Positions 42,701-53,394 of a DNA stretch of 64,000 nucleotides are shown here, in pieces (within the stretch, counting starts at the first letter, position 1; every line of letters starts with the position of its first letter). This stretch comes from Diplonema papillatum (taxonomy: Eukaryota; Euglenozoa; Diplonemea; Diplonemida; Diplonemidae): positions 55,687-119,686 of the forward strand of contig JAPJBO010000714.1 of the NCBI GenBank assembly GCA_030068145.1, written 5' to 3'. The translations under genes and the position numbers were made by a program. The notes under the pieces are model-generated. The model saw nothing but the letters and a program-made list of their open reading frames with translations. It ran no database searches and was not told the DNA's origin.

Positions 42701-42925
42701 TGTAGTGCCACCCCTATCTCTCTCTCTCTTAAACACCTACGTTTTCTTTGAAAAAGACTTGATGCTAGCATGCGAGGCAGTGTCCTGTGCCTAAACATAT
42801 ACCACTAAGAATTGCACCCCTTAAATAAGACGGGTCAACCTGTGCATTTCCCTCAAGCCAGCCAATATACAACGACCTCCCCCCTTGTGTGAGATCGGGG
42901 GTTTTTGAGATATGAGTGCGATCTT

Positions 42926-43078
42926 AAACACGGACAAGGACGCGCAGCCAAACCAAAAGCTGCTGCGGGAGCTCGGGCAGCTGGTCGACACGTACGACCG
43001 CATCGGCGACACGTGGCGGAAATACTCGACGGGCAAGGCCATCGGGTTCATCAAGCGCTGGGGCGGCGAGATCTCGAG
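42926..43078 (+). pseudogene. Copy of the 8-kDa domain segment inside polymerase intron 1
   Basis: Bases 42938-43074 match 42143-42279 (ACAAGGACGCGCAGCC..GGGGCGGCGAGATC) with four or five differences, then stop. There is no acceptor giving the right phase and the domain is already encoded by exon 1, so it is a duplicated exon fragment in the following intron. Confidence 0.8.
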
Positions 43079-43147
43079 CTGCGCTCAGAGGGAGCATACC
43101 CTGTTCGCACTTTGTTGTTGTGCTAAACAAACATAACGTGGGCGGCG

Positions 43148-43225
43148 CCGAAGCTTTACCAGCTTCGGCTGACACCATTTGCGCACTTAACCATGGTTAA
43201 GAAGACAACTGAAAGCATAGACACA
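43148..43225 (-). rRNA. SSU rRNA helix-44 fragment (relic)
   Basis: CAGCTTCGGCTGACACCATT..GCACTTAACCATGGTTAAGAAGAC matches 8020-8062 plus 8752-8760 across the transposon site. It is a fragment within polymerase intron 1. The stretch after it (CAAAGCATCTGCAGAATAACACGA, 43234) also occurs at 9791, and the stretch at 43340-43460 is shared with 20015-20115. Confidence 0.45.
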
Positions 43226-43713
43226 AAGATAGCCCAAAGCATCTGCAGAATAACACGAAAAGCCTCTAGGCAAAAACCCGTTTTCACAGTTCTTCCACTT
43301 TTTCACTAATTACTCTTGTTGCGTTTGTAGTATGGTCCTTCGACAAAGTGAGCCGATGCCTCTCATCTCACCTTTAAACACGGCTGAGTCGCATGCTCTT
43401 GACAGACGCTAGCGTCCGACATTTTGCACGCGCGTCGCAGTCGTTGGGTGGTATTGACAAGGGGTTTCATCAGGCACTCGGATGAGCTTCGCTACTTCAC
43501 CGCAGCAAGTTCCCCCCTGCCCTGGGTGGGCCGGTCTAATCACTGTTGTTGCGTTTGTGGGAGGAGTGCACGCAAGCGAGTACCGCACTAGAAACATCTC
43601 AACATTTCACTTACCCTCGTCTTCTTGTTGCGTTAGTGGGGAGTCATTTGCATGCAAATGAGTACCACACTATGCTAGCTTTTCGCTACGTGACTTACCC
43701 TCTCCACAATCAG

Positions 43714-43989
43714 GCATCTCAACCATCGCCGAGCTCCAGCGACAGAGTGCCGCTGACCCAACGCTGCTCAATAGCCAACAGAAGATCGGCCTCAGATACT
43801 ACGACGAGCTTCAAGAGAGAATCCCAAGGCTCGAGGCCGCGCACATTAAGAAGGTCGTCACCGACGTGGCGCTCGCTTTGAACCCGAATCTTCACGTCGA
43901 GGTTTGCGGCAGCTACCGGAGGGGCAAACCGACCTGCGGCGACGTGGATATCCTGATTTGCCACAAAGCGGAGAAAACGACGAGAAAGG
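43714..43989 (+). CDS. DNA polymerase family X, exon 2: palm with catalytic DxD
   Basis: The acceptor is CCACAATCAG at phase 1, and the donor is AAAGG|GTATGCGC. It encodes the end of the helix-hairpin-helix region (LNSQQKIGLRYYDELQERIP) and the nucleotidyl-transferase signature CGSYRRGKPTCGDVDILI. The two catalytic aspartates are residues about 801 and 803 of the joined protein. The spacing and sequence are as in pol lambda. Confidence 0.9.
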
Positions 43990-44003
43990 GTATGCGCTCG
44001 TTC

Positions 44004-44076
44004 TTTTCTTTGTATAAGCACCTGCTTTGTAGGAAATGCTTGAGGAGGCTGCCAGTTGCGAAAGGTCAAAGATCAA
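44004..44076 (+). mobile_element. Truncated I5 repeat in polymerase intron 2
   Basis: Starts 14 bases after the exon 2 donor, in the gene's orientation. The first ~70 bp of the family are present, then the match is lost at GTTGCGAAAGGTCAAA. Confidence 0.8.
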
Positions 44077-44267
44077 AAAAGGTCACCTTGGCAGAAGCGG
44101 TGACGATGAAAATTGCCACCCATGGTTAGGGAAATAAAAGCGAGAAAACTTGGGGTAAGCCCTGATTTCGACATTTACGGTTGCACGAAGTTGGCGCACG
44201 AAGCTTGCCTGATCTCGCACCTACTTTCCGATACCACTCTCTCAAACTCGCGCCATTCTTATCACAG

Positions 44268-44782
44268 GTCTCCTAATGCAACTCATCCGCCGCCTGCAAG
44301 ATATCGGGTTCCTAACGGACGACCTCGTGAAGACATTCCGCGGTGGTAAAGACAACGAAAGTGGGCACGAGCACTCATACTTCGGCATCGGCCTCGTACC
44401 CACGTGCAAGGATACGGGTACGTCGTGCCCGTTCACGCATTTGGACGCGATCTCGACGCAACACATGCTCGCAACGGACAAGCCGAGCCCGGATCTGCTG
44501 CGGTATACCCACATCCACCGGCGCATCGACATCAAGATTTACCCGAAGGAAACGTACGCGTTCGCGTTGCTGTACTTCACGGGATCTGACTACTTCAACC
44601 GGTCTATGAGGTTGTACTGCCAGAAGAAGGGGATGTCTTTGAGTGACAAGAGCCTGTTGCCCGTCGTGCGGGTCAACAAAACGAAAGTGCACGAAGGCCA
44701 GCCCATACCGTGTGAAACCGAAGAGGAGATTTTCAAGGCCATCGGCCTCGCGTACAAGACGCCGCAGGAGCGAGATGTTTGA
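44268..44782 (+). CDS. DNA polymerase family X, exon 3: palm, fingers, C-terminus
   Basis: The acceptor is TTATCACAG; one base from exon 2 plus two here make Gly. It contains LQDIGFLTDDLVK, the third catalytic aspartate in HRRIDIK (residue about 904), the nucleotide-pocket motif LLYFTGSDYFNRSMRLYCQK, and an AYKTPQERD end typical of the family. Compared with human pol lambda there is an extra segment of about 35-40 residues (44400-44510, THLDAISTQHML..) just before HRRIDIK. The stop is TGA at 44780. Confidence 0.9.
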
Positions 44783-45189
44783 TACCATCAAGCTCAGCCG
44801 CAACAGAAATCTCACGTGGAGCAACGAAGGTAAACGCTGTTGCCCCACGCTGCGTAAAAGCTTGCGCGTTACACGATCTTCCGTACTGATCGCCGGCGTG
44901 AGAGCAATGACCCAACAATTCTTTGGTCTCGCTTCGTGTTCCAGGGCGAAGCCACAGTCGCATCACCGCCGACGGCTGATCTGTCGGTGCCTGGCAGACA
45001 GCCAGAAAGCAAGTGTCTTAGAAGATAAACACGCAGAACAAAGATGAACTGCATGCGAATATGGAGTCGGCATTAGCACAAAGCTACCACCCCGTCCGCT
45101 CTGTCGTGTAGTTGGCTGTCTCTCCGGGCTCGTGTTCAGCGGAAGCGCCATGCTCCTCAGTACGTCACGTCTCGCCGGCCGCTGGAAGC

Positions 45190-45400
45190 ATGAAGAAGAA
45201 AAAGGCCGCTCCTGGTCCAGGAACGTGACGGTCAACCACAGCTTGCAAAGCTTGAGTCGGAGGCAGCACAGTGCCACAACCCCGTCCGCTCTGCCCTGTC
45301 GCTGACTGTCTCGACAAGCTTGTGTTCAGAGCGAGCGCCATGCTCCAAGGTACGCCATGCCTTGATGCTTTCGCATGGGAAGTCGGTAGTCACTTGACCC
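45190..45400 (-). repeat. Dispersed repeat family R1, truncated copy 4
   Basis: GAAGAAGAAAAAGGCCGCTCC through CCACTTGACCCG, lacking the last ~60 bp of the family. The stretch 44783-45190 downstream of the polymerase has no supported gene. Confidence 0.7.
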
Positions 45401-45487
45401 GCGCAGCACTCGCGTGCTTGGGTGGGTGTCGCTGATCGGAGCCAGCTGCCCACACTTGGGAGAAAGCACTCCGTCCGTGAGTGTCTT

Positions 45488-45711
45488 GAAAAAATACTCG
45501 AGGGACTGCCTTGTGCTCATTTCGAAAGAGGCTAGAGGGGGAGAAAACAATACAACCACAAAGTGGGTCTTTTTTGTTGACCGCTTACGCCCGCCACTGA
45601 ACCCAGATTCACCTGTGTTTCGTGTGGGCTACAGCACATTTACCTCCTTTGATCTATCGCAACTGGCAGTCTCCTCAAGCATTTCCTACAAAGCAGGTGC
45701 TTTTACAAAAG
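45488..45711 (-). mobile_element. I5 repeat, inverted copy
   Basis: A full-length copy in minus orientation. Read on the plus strand here it keeps the same open frame (VGYSTFTSFDLSQLAVSSS) seen antisense to the other copies. Confidence 0.85.
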
Positions 45712-46142
45712 TAAAAGACCAGTCGTGCACGGGGACAACCCAAAGAAGCAATGTTTGCTCAGACCTTGATGTCAAACCGGCCTGGGGTGGCAGAGTTCTG
45801 TTTCGGCCTCACTTAGACTACGGTTTCTCCCCCTCAACAATTCCGCATCCTATCCGAATGCGTTAGCCGACTTTGCATGCAAGACGCAAAATAGGTTCCT
45901 CGCACTCTTCCTCTCTTTGAAACGTTAACCATGTCCACTGTGCTTTGTGCGAGTTTCTTTATCGCCACCGTAAAACGAAGACGAACACGAGCAGACAGGA
46001 CGGTGTTGAGCACAACCATCCCAAGCATTTCTCCCCTTGTACAAGTCAGTTCATCCCGTCCTGAGAGACCACGCGTACGGTGGTGGACAGCTCTGAGCAA
46101 TTTTACGAAGCTCCGGCAAATAGGGAATAGGGATGGACCTGA

Positions 46143-46262
46143 TACACCGTGGTAACACCGTGGGGACACCGTGGAAACACCGTGGTAACACCGTGGTAAC
46201 ACCGTGGGGACACCGTGGTAACACCGTGGTAACACCGTGGTAACACCGTGGTAACACCGTGA
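46143..46262. repeat. 11-bp tandem array (TAACACCGTGG)
   Basis: About eleven units, with variants GGACACCGTGG and AAACACCGTGG. Intervals 45720-46140 and 46270-47630 contain short open frames of uncertain status. A Cys-containing stretch at 46850-47320 could hold exons of the membrane protein that ends at 48310, but I could not phase them. Confidence 0.9.
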
Positions 46263-47663
46263 TAGACAGCGGCAGGCAATTCGATGCAGTTCCAGGTAGG
46301 TGTGACCGGCTTCCTTTACACGTATCCTGCCCTCGCGGGGATGGCACTTTCGGAGATGCACGACATACATTCACTTACAAGCATGGCCAGTGGCGGTCAA
46401 GCACCCATATCCCAATTCGATCTAATTCGATCTCCAGCAGCCACACTTGCGTTTCTCGTCAAGCTCAAGCAAATTGCTATCGCATGGGGACTGCAAGCAC
46501 AAAGAAAGCTAGCCCAGAGGGGCCTCCTCTTGGAATCGGAGTACCATGTTCTCCTGTAGCATGGTAGTCGACCTACGAACAGCCACTTGACAAACCAGAC
46601 GCGCATCGTTGTGGTCAATATCAGATTCTGTGCTGATGACGGACCATCTGGCGTGTCCGTGGCCGAAGCACGGTACGGTGTTGAGCCCCGCACCATTCCA
46701 AGCACGTTTCTTGCAACTCTCTCCCGCCCCCGCCCTTAAAGGTCCCCCATCGCCAACTAGCACTGTTCTTTGCGCACGTGTTTGCCATCGGTTTGACCTT
46801 TCTCGGAGTATCCTGACTACCCCGTTGTGGGTTGCACGGCGAAAACACGCGATGACGTCGGTGTGCCACCATGGATCGTGTTCCCCCCCCGGCACACCTA
46901 CGGTATCTGGTACGACAGGCAGTGAGGCATTTGTGTACACACGAATTACACAAGATTGCACAGAGGAAATCCACTGCAGAAACCAGGCGTGGTGTTAGGG
47001 CCACCCTTCCGAGCCTGGTGGAGCGGATGTGAGGATGCTTATGGTGTGCGTGCAGACCTGTGTCGCACTGCAGCGCCAGTACGATGTGCAGGTAACTTGT
47101 GGCATAGCACTCGACACAGGATGCCAGTCGGGCAGGAAACACTTTCGGTCTGACGCCCGTCTCATCGCCGTTATGCGGAATGGGCGAACCGTCGCTAGTT
47201 TCTGGCTCTCTCTGACCATGAGGTCATATACCTATGGCCGAACTGGCGAAACGGGACTTGAACATCATGTGCTGACCACGTGCCTCGTACCAGACCAAAC
47301 CCAGCAGGGTGAATAGAAAGAAAACACAGAGGAAACACGAGGCGAACGCAGCGCCCCAGGCTTCGCAGGGTGCGGACACAAACGCCAGTGCGACTCGCCT
47401 TCAACATTTGTCCCTTGTTCGCGGCACAACGGCGGTTGCATTCGTATGCTATTTGGGGCACACCAAACCACCCGGGTTCTACTTGGAAGTTTACTGTCCA
47501 GTTTTATGACTGGAATCAGAAACCTCGTCGGGGTCTGGGGTCCAGTCGTCTTCGTGTGCAAAGTGAGAGAAGTACTGTACTGCCCACGAGGCATGCAACA
47601 AAGGGGATTGACCTGTTTGCTTGAATAGGTGAGGGGCCCAAGACAAAAATGCACACCGAACTT

Positions 47664-47870
47664 TTTTTGTGTACGCACCTGCTTTGTATGAAATGCTTGA
47701 GGAAACTGCCAGTTGCGAAAGATCAAAAGAGGTACCTGTGCTGTAGCCCACACGAAACACAGGTGAATCTGGGTTCAGTGGCGGGCGGAAGCGTTCAACA
47801 AAAAAGACCCACTTTGCAGTTGGATTGTTTCTCCCCCTCTAGGAAGCTCAAGGCAGTCCCTCGAGTATTT
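47664..47870 (+). mobile_element. I5 repeat, upstream of the membrane-protein exon
   Basis: Near full-length, with a small deletion (CCTCCTTCGAAATGAG missing). It lies about 80 bp before the acceptor at 47950, consistent with an intron position. Confidence 0.8.
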
Positions 47871-47950
47871 CCGCGCACTGGCGGAAACCTTTTGAACGCC
47901 GCGAGAACTTTCGTTCATACCCGTGCACACACGACAATCGCAAACGACAG

Positions 47951-48310
47951 GTCATCGCCGTCGTCGCCGGAGGCATCTTGTTGTCTCTGCTCGCCATAGC
48001 ATGCGTCTGTTACTACAAGTTCACGCACCAAGCGAACGGCGCCATAAAGAACCCGAAGGGTGGCCGGATGTCCGACGTTAACGACCTCGGCTCCGGCAAC
48101 TTCTCCGATCTCCACGGAGCCTTGCCGCGCAACTTCACGACGGGCCCGGACGAGGAGGGGGAGGCGAACCCGAAAGGTGCTCGAGAACACAACGCGGAAA
48201 ACTCCGACAGCGACCAAAACAGCTTCCAGCTGCCAGACACACCGCCGATGGCCTCGAGCAGCGCGATCGTTGTGACCTCCCCAACCAGCGTAGGTGACCA
48301 GGACTCGTAG
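47951..48310 (+). CDS. Terminal exon of a single-pass membrane protein
   Basis: After AAACGACAG the frame (phase 0) gives a transmembrane helix at once, VIAVVAGGILLSLLAIACVC, followed by YYKFTH and a hydrophilic tail of about 90 residues. The tail is rich in Asn, Asp, Ser and Pro and ends in TSPTSVGDQDS. The layout fits a type I surface receptor with a short cytoplasmic tail; the ectodomain exons must be upstream. The reading frame is also open into the presumed intron (RKRQ), so the exon could begin earlier. The tail is copied at 48448-48600 and 48880-49095. Confidence 0.6.
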   Translation, partial: VIAVVAGGILLSLLAIACVCYYKFTHQANGAIKNPKGGRMSDVNDLGSGNFSDLHGALPRNFTTGPDEEGEANPKGAREHNAENSDSDQNSFQLPDTPPMASSSAIVVTSPTSVGDQDS

Positions 48311-48447
48311 CACAGAGTTTGGAAAATACTCGACGTAGCTGCTTTGACTCCCAAACACGTGGTTCGGTAGTTACAGCACTTGGCATCCCGTCGGTTCTTC
48401 GTTCTGGCAGCTTCGTCGAGCATTTCCTTGGAGCATCAATCAAATAA

Positions 48448-48600
48448 AAAAAGCGAACCCGAAAGGTGCTCGAGAACACAACGCGGAAAACTCCGATACG
48501 ATCATTATAGCTTCCAGCTGCCCGACACACCGCCGATGGCTTCGAGCGGCGCGATTGTTGTGACCTCGCCAACCAGCGTAGGCGACCAAGACTCGTAGCA
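48448..48600 (+). pseudogene. Copy 1 of the membrane-protein tail
   Basis: GCGAACCCGAAAGGTGCTCGAGAACACAACGCGG through GGCGACCAAGACTCGTAG repeats 48163-48310 with a deletion that breaks the frame (CCGATACGATCATTATAGC). Confidence 0.75.
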
Positions 48601-48652
48601 CACGCACAACACTCGACGTAGCTGCTCTGTCTCCCCAGCACGTGGTTCGGTA

Positions 48653-48850
48653 GGCACCCCTGAAGGCTCTGCGAAGTTCACTTATAGACTTCATCAGCTC
48701 CCCCGTCGGACGCTGGTCCGCGAAGTCAGGGGGCATGTAGTTGCGGGGTCTGGCAACGGGCTGAAACAGGGCAACTCCGCAAGCGCTGGTGTACGCGAAG
48801 AAACATGGGCGTCTTCGGGCGGGTTGTTTCATGGAACATCAATGATCAAT
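48653..48850 (+). repeat. Repeat paralogous to 52402-52440 plus 52760-52925
   Basis: ACCCCTGAAGGCTCTGCGAAGTTC and GTCGGACGCTG..GAAGTCAGGGGG..CGCAAGCGCTGGTGTACGCGAAGAA are shared by both loci. The first part also resembles the 103-bp terminal repeat of the retroelement (CCTGAAGGCTGTGTTAAGTTC). Confidence 0.55.
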
Positions 48851-48879
48851 CAAGTAACAAAGAAAATCACAAACACAAA

Positions 48880-49095
48880 AAGGCGAACCCGAAAGGTGCT
48901 CGAGAAATCAACGCGGCAACTCCGACAGCGATGAAAATAGTTTCCAGCTGTCTGACACACCGCCGACGGCCTCGAGATCCTTGTTTAACCTCCCCAACCA
49001 GCGTTGACGACCAGAACTCGTTGCACACACACACACAGTGTTGGAAAATACTCGACGTGGCTGCGTTGACTCCAAATGAAAGGGAGGAACTACAG
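48880..49095 (+). pseudogene. Copy 2 of the membrane-protein tail
   Basis: GCGAACCCGAAAGGTGCTCGAGAAATCAACGCGG through GACCAGAACTCG, then TTGGAAAATACTCGACGTGGCTGCGTTGACTCC, with several indels. Like copy 1 it follows an AAAAAGCGAACCC junction. Confidence 0.7.
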
Positions 49096-49403
49096 AGGTA
49101 GGGGGGCAATTCCAATCCAAACACATTCAGATTTGTTCTTCGCTTACACCGCCGTGCGTTGTTTTTCGTAATAACATGCAGGGTCAAAACCCTTGTGTCT
49201 TTTTGGAAATGGCAAAAAAAAAAATTCCAGAAAAAAATTGGGTTTTTTGAATTTTAAAATTTTGGAACAAACTCTGCAGTAATTTTTGATGAAGTTGAGC
49301 AAAACTTTTTTTTTCCAACTTTTTTGTTTGGTGTCCATCGGCCCCGCGGGAGCGTTTAAAAAGACACAAGGTTTTGACTCTGCATGATAACAATTCATTG
49401 TAA

Positions 49404-52090
49404 GGGGAAAATTCGCTTATATCCAAAAGTCAAATTTTCGTTTCGCTTATATCCAAAAAGCCAAATTTCGTTTCGCTTATATCCGAACCTGGATATAAGC
49501 GAAACGCAAATTTGACTTTTGGATATAAGCGAAACAAAATTTTGCTTTGGGTATAAGCGAAACGAAAATTGGCTATTTTGGATATAAGCGAAACGAAATT
49601 TGGCTCATTGGATATAAGTGAAACAAAATTTTGTTTTGGATATAAGCGAAACGAAATTTGGCTTTTTGGATATAAGCGACACGAAATTTGGCTTTTTGGA
49701 TATAAGCGAAACGGAAATTTGGCTTACTGTGAAAGGGTCACTCAACAGCAGTGGTTCGCCTCGCCAAACGAGCAACCCGACGGGTTTGGGGCAGCACAGT
49801 GCTACCAACCACTCTCTGTTTCCTCCAAGCAAGTACGACGGCAGTACCTGGGCCCCACCATGAGATACCCCTGTGTGACTCGTCCGCTTGAACTCCCAGT
49901 AGTAGCTACAGTAGCTATTCCCTTTACCATTGTCCAATCACATGTCGCCGAAATTTGCAACGCAATTTTTGTTTCGCATACATTCACGTATCAGGACAAT
50001 CACGAATCACAGGAGGTAGAACATGATTCATGAATTAAGCTTGAAAGCACGAATCACAGGACGTGGAACATGATTCGTAGGACCGCTGAGCACAAAGTTA
50101 CCTAGTTTTCAAAACACCGCAACGGAGCAGGCGCCCGGCAGGCATTAGGCTCGGTCAGGACTGATCCCTCATACCGAAGTGATCACGGGTTGCCTTGTGA
50201 GCGCTAGATGCGCGGGGCTGAACTCAGGCTGCATGAGTGGGTTTTGTCAGGTAACAATGGCCCTCCACACCGGATCTCAAGAGTAAGCTTCGTTTCCAAA
50301 AGTCGTGATCAAGTCTGTATACCCACAGAAGGCGCGAACTTAACGCAAGGTCCCTTCAGACGTGGAACGCATTGGTCAGCAAGAAACACCGCAACGGAGC
50401 AGGCGCCCGGCAGGCATTAGGCTCGGTCAGGACTGATCCCTCACACCGAAGTGATCATGGGTTGCCTTGTGAGCGCTAGGTGCGCGGGGCTGAACTCAGG
50501 CTGCATAGTGGGTTTGCCGTACTGCCGTAGCATCGATCAGCGAGTAAACGTATCCATCCCTGGCCGTGGCGCTCGATGGCTTCGGTAAACCGCATCGCGT
50601 ATACAGACGAGACTTGACTCCGTACTTTGAGAGCGAATTCCGTCGGTCGTAGTGCAGATGACTGTACGCAGGATGATGCAATATTGCCCCTCCCTTCCCT
50701 CTTTGCCCTCCCAAAAAAGGGGGTGTGGGGGGGCATACGGGTAGTGCGCGTCCAGCAGCGTTGAGAAATAGAAACCTCATTCTGGAGACCATCGCAGCCT
50801 CAGATTTAGAATTCTTTTGTTCTGATGGCTCAGAATGTCTCTGAATCGTCAACATGGTCCCTGGAAACAAGTCGAAAAGGGTCCCCCCCCAAAATCGTCG
50901 TTGTACATATGAGCCAAATTTCGTTTCGCTTATATCCAAAAAGCCAAATTCCGTGTCGCTTATATCCAATGGCCAATTTTCGTTTCGCTCATATCCAAAA
51001 AGCCAATTTTTGTTTCGCTTATATCCAAAAAGCCAAATTTCGTTTCACTTATATCCAATGGGCCAATTTTGTTTCGCTCATATCCAATGAGCCAATTTTC
51101 GTTTCGCTTATATCCAAAAAGCCAAATTTCGTTTCGCTCATATCCAATGAGCCAAATTTTGTTTCGCTTATAATATAGTTGGACTCCAGTGGCCGGATCA
51201 TGCTGGTGACATCTGCTGCCTCACGCAAACGACCGTTACGGGCCACCGACTGAGGGACAGCGCGCCGGAAACCCAAAACTGCAGACATCCACATCCCAAG
51301 AACAACATCGCACAGTGAAAGAGTCATGTGAATCCGGAAGGATCGCGTTTGTCGCGCTTGGGTGGAAGTCCGCAAGAAAATAAGTAAAAGAGAAAAAGCT
51401 CTGGGGAGGGGCTATACGGACCCCTGAGGACCGGTTACTACGAATTCTTTTCGGACCAGGGTTTGTTTCCGAACAGTTTTTGTGACCGGGATCCAAAAAT
51501 CGGCAAAAGTCTGGAAAAATTGGCAAAAATGGCCGAAATTGACCAAAATCTGGAAAATCGGGAAATCTGGAAAAATCGGAAAAAATGGCCGAAATTGACT
51601 GATCTGGATAAATCGGCCAGAGTGGCCAAAATCTCAAAATTGTCCAAAATCTTGAAAAATCGGCAAAAATGGCCGAAATCTGGAAAAATCGGCAAAGATT
51701 GCCGAAATCTGGAAAAAATCGGCAAAATGGCCAAAACCTGAAAAAATCGGCAAAAGTCTGGAAAAATTGGCTAAGATTGACCAAAATCTGGCAAAAATGG
51801 CCAAAATCGGAAAAAATGGCCGAAATGGACCAAAATGAGGAAAAAATGACAAAAATCTGGAAACATGGCCAAAATCGGAAAAATTCTAAAAACCGTTATT
51901 TGCGTTATTTTTTCCGTTATTTTGCGTTTTCGACCGTTATATAACGTTATATAACGTTATATAACGTTATCACCGTTATAACGTTATATAACGTTATATA
52001 ACGTTATCAACCGGCCATCTATGTAATATATCCAAACTTGGATGTAAGCGAAACGAAAATTCGACTTTTGGATATAAGCGAATTTTGCCC
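49404..52090. mobile_element. Foldback-type element with satellite-like inverted ends and TAA target duplication
   Basis: The outer ends are GGGGAAAATTCGCTTATATCC and the reverse complement of GGGCAAAATTCGCTTATATCC, flanked by TAA on both sides. Inside, both arms consist of a ~30-bp repeat (GGATATAAGCGAAACGAAAT.TGGCTTTTT): 49415-49725 on one side, turning direction at 49484, and 50910-51175 in inverse orientation on the other. The centre has a duplicated 120-bp block (50117 and 50390), short AT-rich CGTTATATAA palindromes (51910-52010) and no recognisable transposase. A three-base TAA duplication with G-rich ends recalls PIF/Harbinger MITEs. Confidence 0.7.
51480..51880. repeat. Degenerate short repeat (AAAATCGGCAAAAATGGCCGAAATCTGG)
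   Basis: About 20 irregular units built from AATCTGGAAAAA, TCGGCAAAA and ATGGCCGAAAT words, inside the foldback element. Confidence 0.85.
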
Positions 52091-52389
52091 TAATTGTAAA
52101 CACAAAAGAGAACGCTGGCAGCGTGTTTGGGAGAAGATTAGCCTACCGATCATATTTCACTCACTATCACGGACTAACAGGCGAATCCTCCCCCGGCACG
52201 TACAAACAAACATCGCGCCTATTCTCTTTCACTCAGAACCTTTGACCTGTTGTCTTTGTGTGTCTTGTCGTGGAGCCTATCTCGCGTTCGTCCAACACGT
52301 GGTTAGCACTTGGATCCCTTCGGTTCTTGTATGGCAGCTTCGTCGAGCATTTACTTCCAAGCTGGCGCTTATGTAAAGAACTAAAGTTT

Positions 52390-52925
52390 CTTAAACCAGC
52401 CGCACCCCTGAAGAGGGCTCTGCGAAGTTCCCTTATCGAGCCAGCGGCGAGGGTCAAGAAGACGGCACCGACGCGAGCGAAGCAGCGGACGAACTCTGCG
52501 TCGGAGCCGACAACAAAACGGCATGGAAGAGCGCCCATCGAAGCGCGGCCATCGCCCAAGCGCCGTGAAGAAGCAGACGTCGGCGCGCAACCGATGAACC
52601 TGGACGAGCAGAAGCGAGGCACCAAACGCGCGCCTGAGCGCGAACGATGAAGACGAACTAAAGAGACGAAAGCATGGCACATCACGTGCGAAGAGATAAC
52701 CGCGCCGCCGGCGATGCAGAGTATCGCTACAGATTCTTTGCATTCTAACCCAAAACTCTAATCGACCTTCGTACTGCACCAGCTCCCTCGTCGGACGCTG
52801 TGACGAAGTCAGGGGGTGTCATGCGGGGTGTGGCAACGGGGCAACTCCGCAAGCGCTGGTGTACGCGAAGAACCCTGGGCTTCTTCGGGTGGCTTCTTTT
52901 CATCGAACACCAACCAAGTAAAAGA
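52390..52925 (+). other. Repeat relic with a basic open segment
   Basis: The edges (52402-52440 and 52760-52925) are paralogous to 48653-48850. The 320 bp between (52440-52757) encode, in one frame, an Arg/Lys/Pro-rich peptide with no recognisable domain, and look like an insertion. I do not call a gene here. Confidence 0.4.
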
Positions 52926-52990
52926 AGGCGAATCCGCCTCAAGTCCAAGCAAACAACGGCGACTCTTCTTGCAACAATTAGTGTGGGGGA

Positions 52991-53319
52991 ACGTGTCAGT
53001 TAGACTTTGGCCCTCCCCCACCTATATATTTTTTGACGGACAGATGAAGGCATGGCAAAACCATGGCTTTGTCCTATATAGGCTACTGTGGCTGACGCCC
53101 CTCGCCCCCCACCCCCCCCTTTTAATCCCGGTGGTGGACATATGGCGGCATGGCAAACCATGGCTTTGTCCTATAGGCTACTGTGGCCGACGCCCCTCGC
53201 CCCCCCCACCCCCCTTTTGGGTGGACATATGGTGGCACGGCAAACCATAAAAAAATAAGGCCTGAGACCCCCGCCCTACCCCATGCCGGACATTGTCCGC
53301 CAAAGTCTAACTGACACGT
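52991..53319. mobile_element. 329-bp MITE with 20-bp inverted ends
   Basis: The left end is ACGTGTCAGTTAGACTTTGG and the right end is its perfect reverse complement. The interior is a tandem duplication of ~95 bp containing GGCATGGCAAA.CCATGGCTTTGTCCTATA. The target duplication is not obvious. Confidence 0.8.
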
Positions 53320-53394
53320 CCCCTGGTGCTCATTTGCATGCAAATGACTCCCCACTAGCACAACAAGAAGACGCAACAATAGTGAATTATAAAT

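Noticed and set aside
42926-43136. Alternative 8-kDa-domain exon of the polymerase
   Set aside because: Exon 1 already encodes the domain and joins exon 2 in phase. The copy is truncated and runs into unrelated sequence.
49415-51175. CRISPR-like array of ~30-bp repeats
   Set aside because: Units are directly tandem without unique spacers, invert direction at 49484, and form the arms of a foldback element in a eukaryotic genome.
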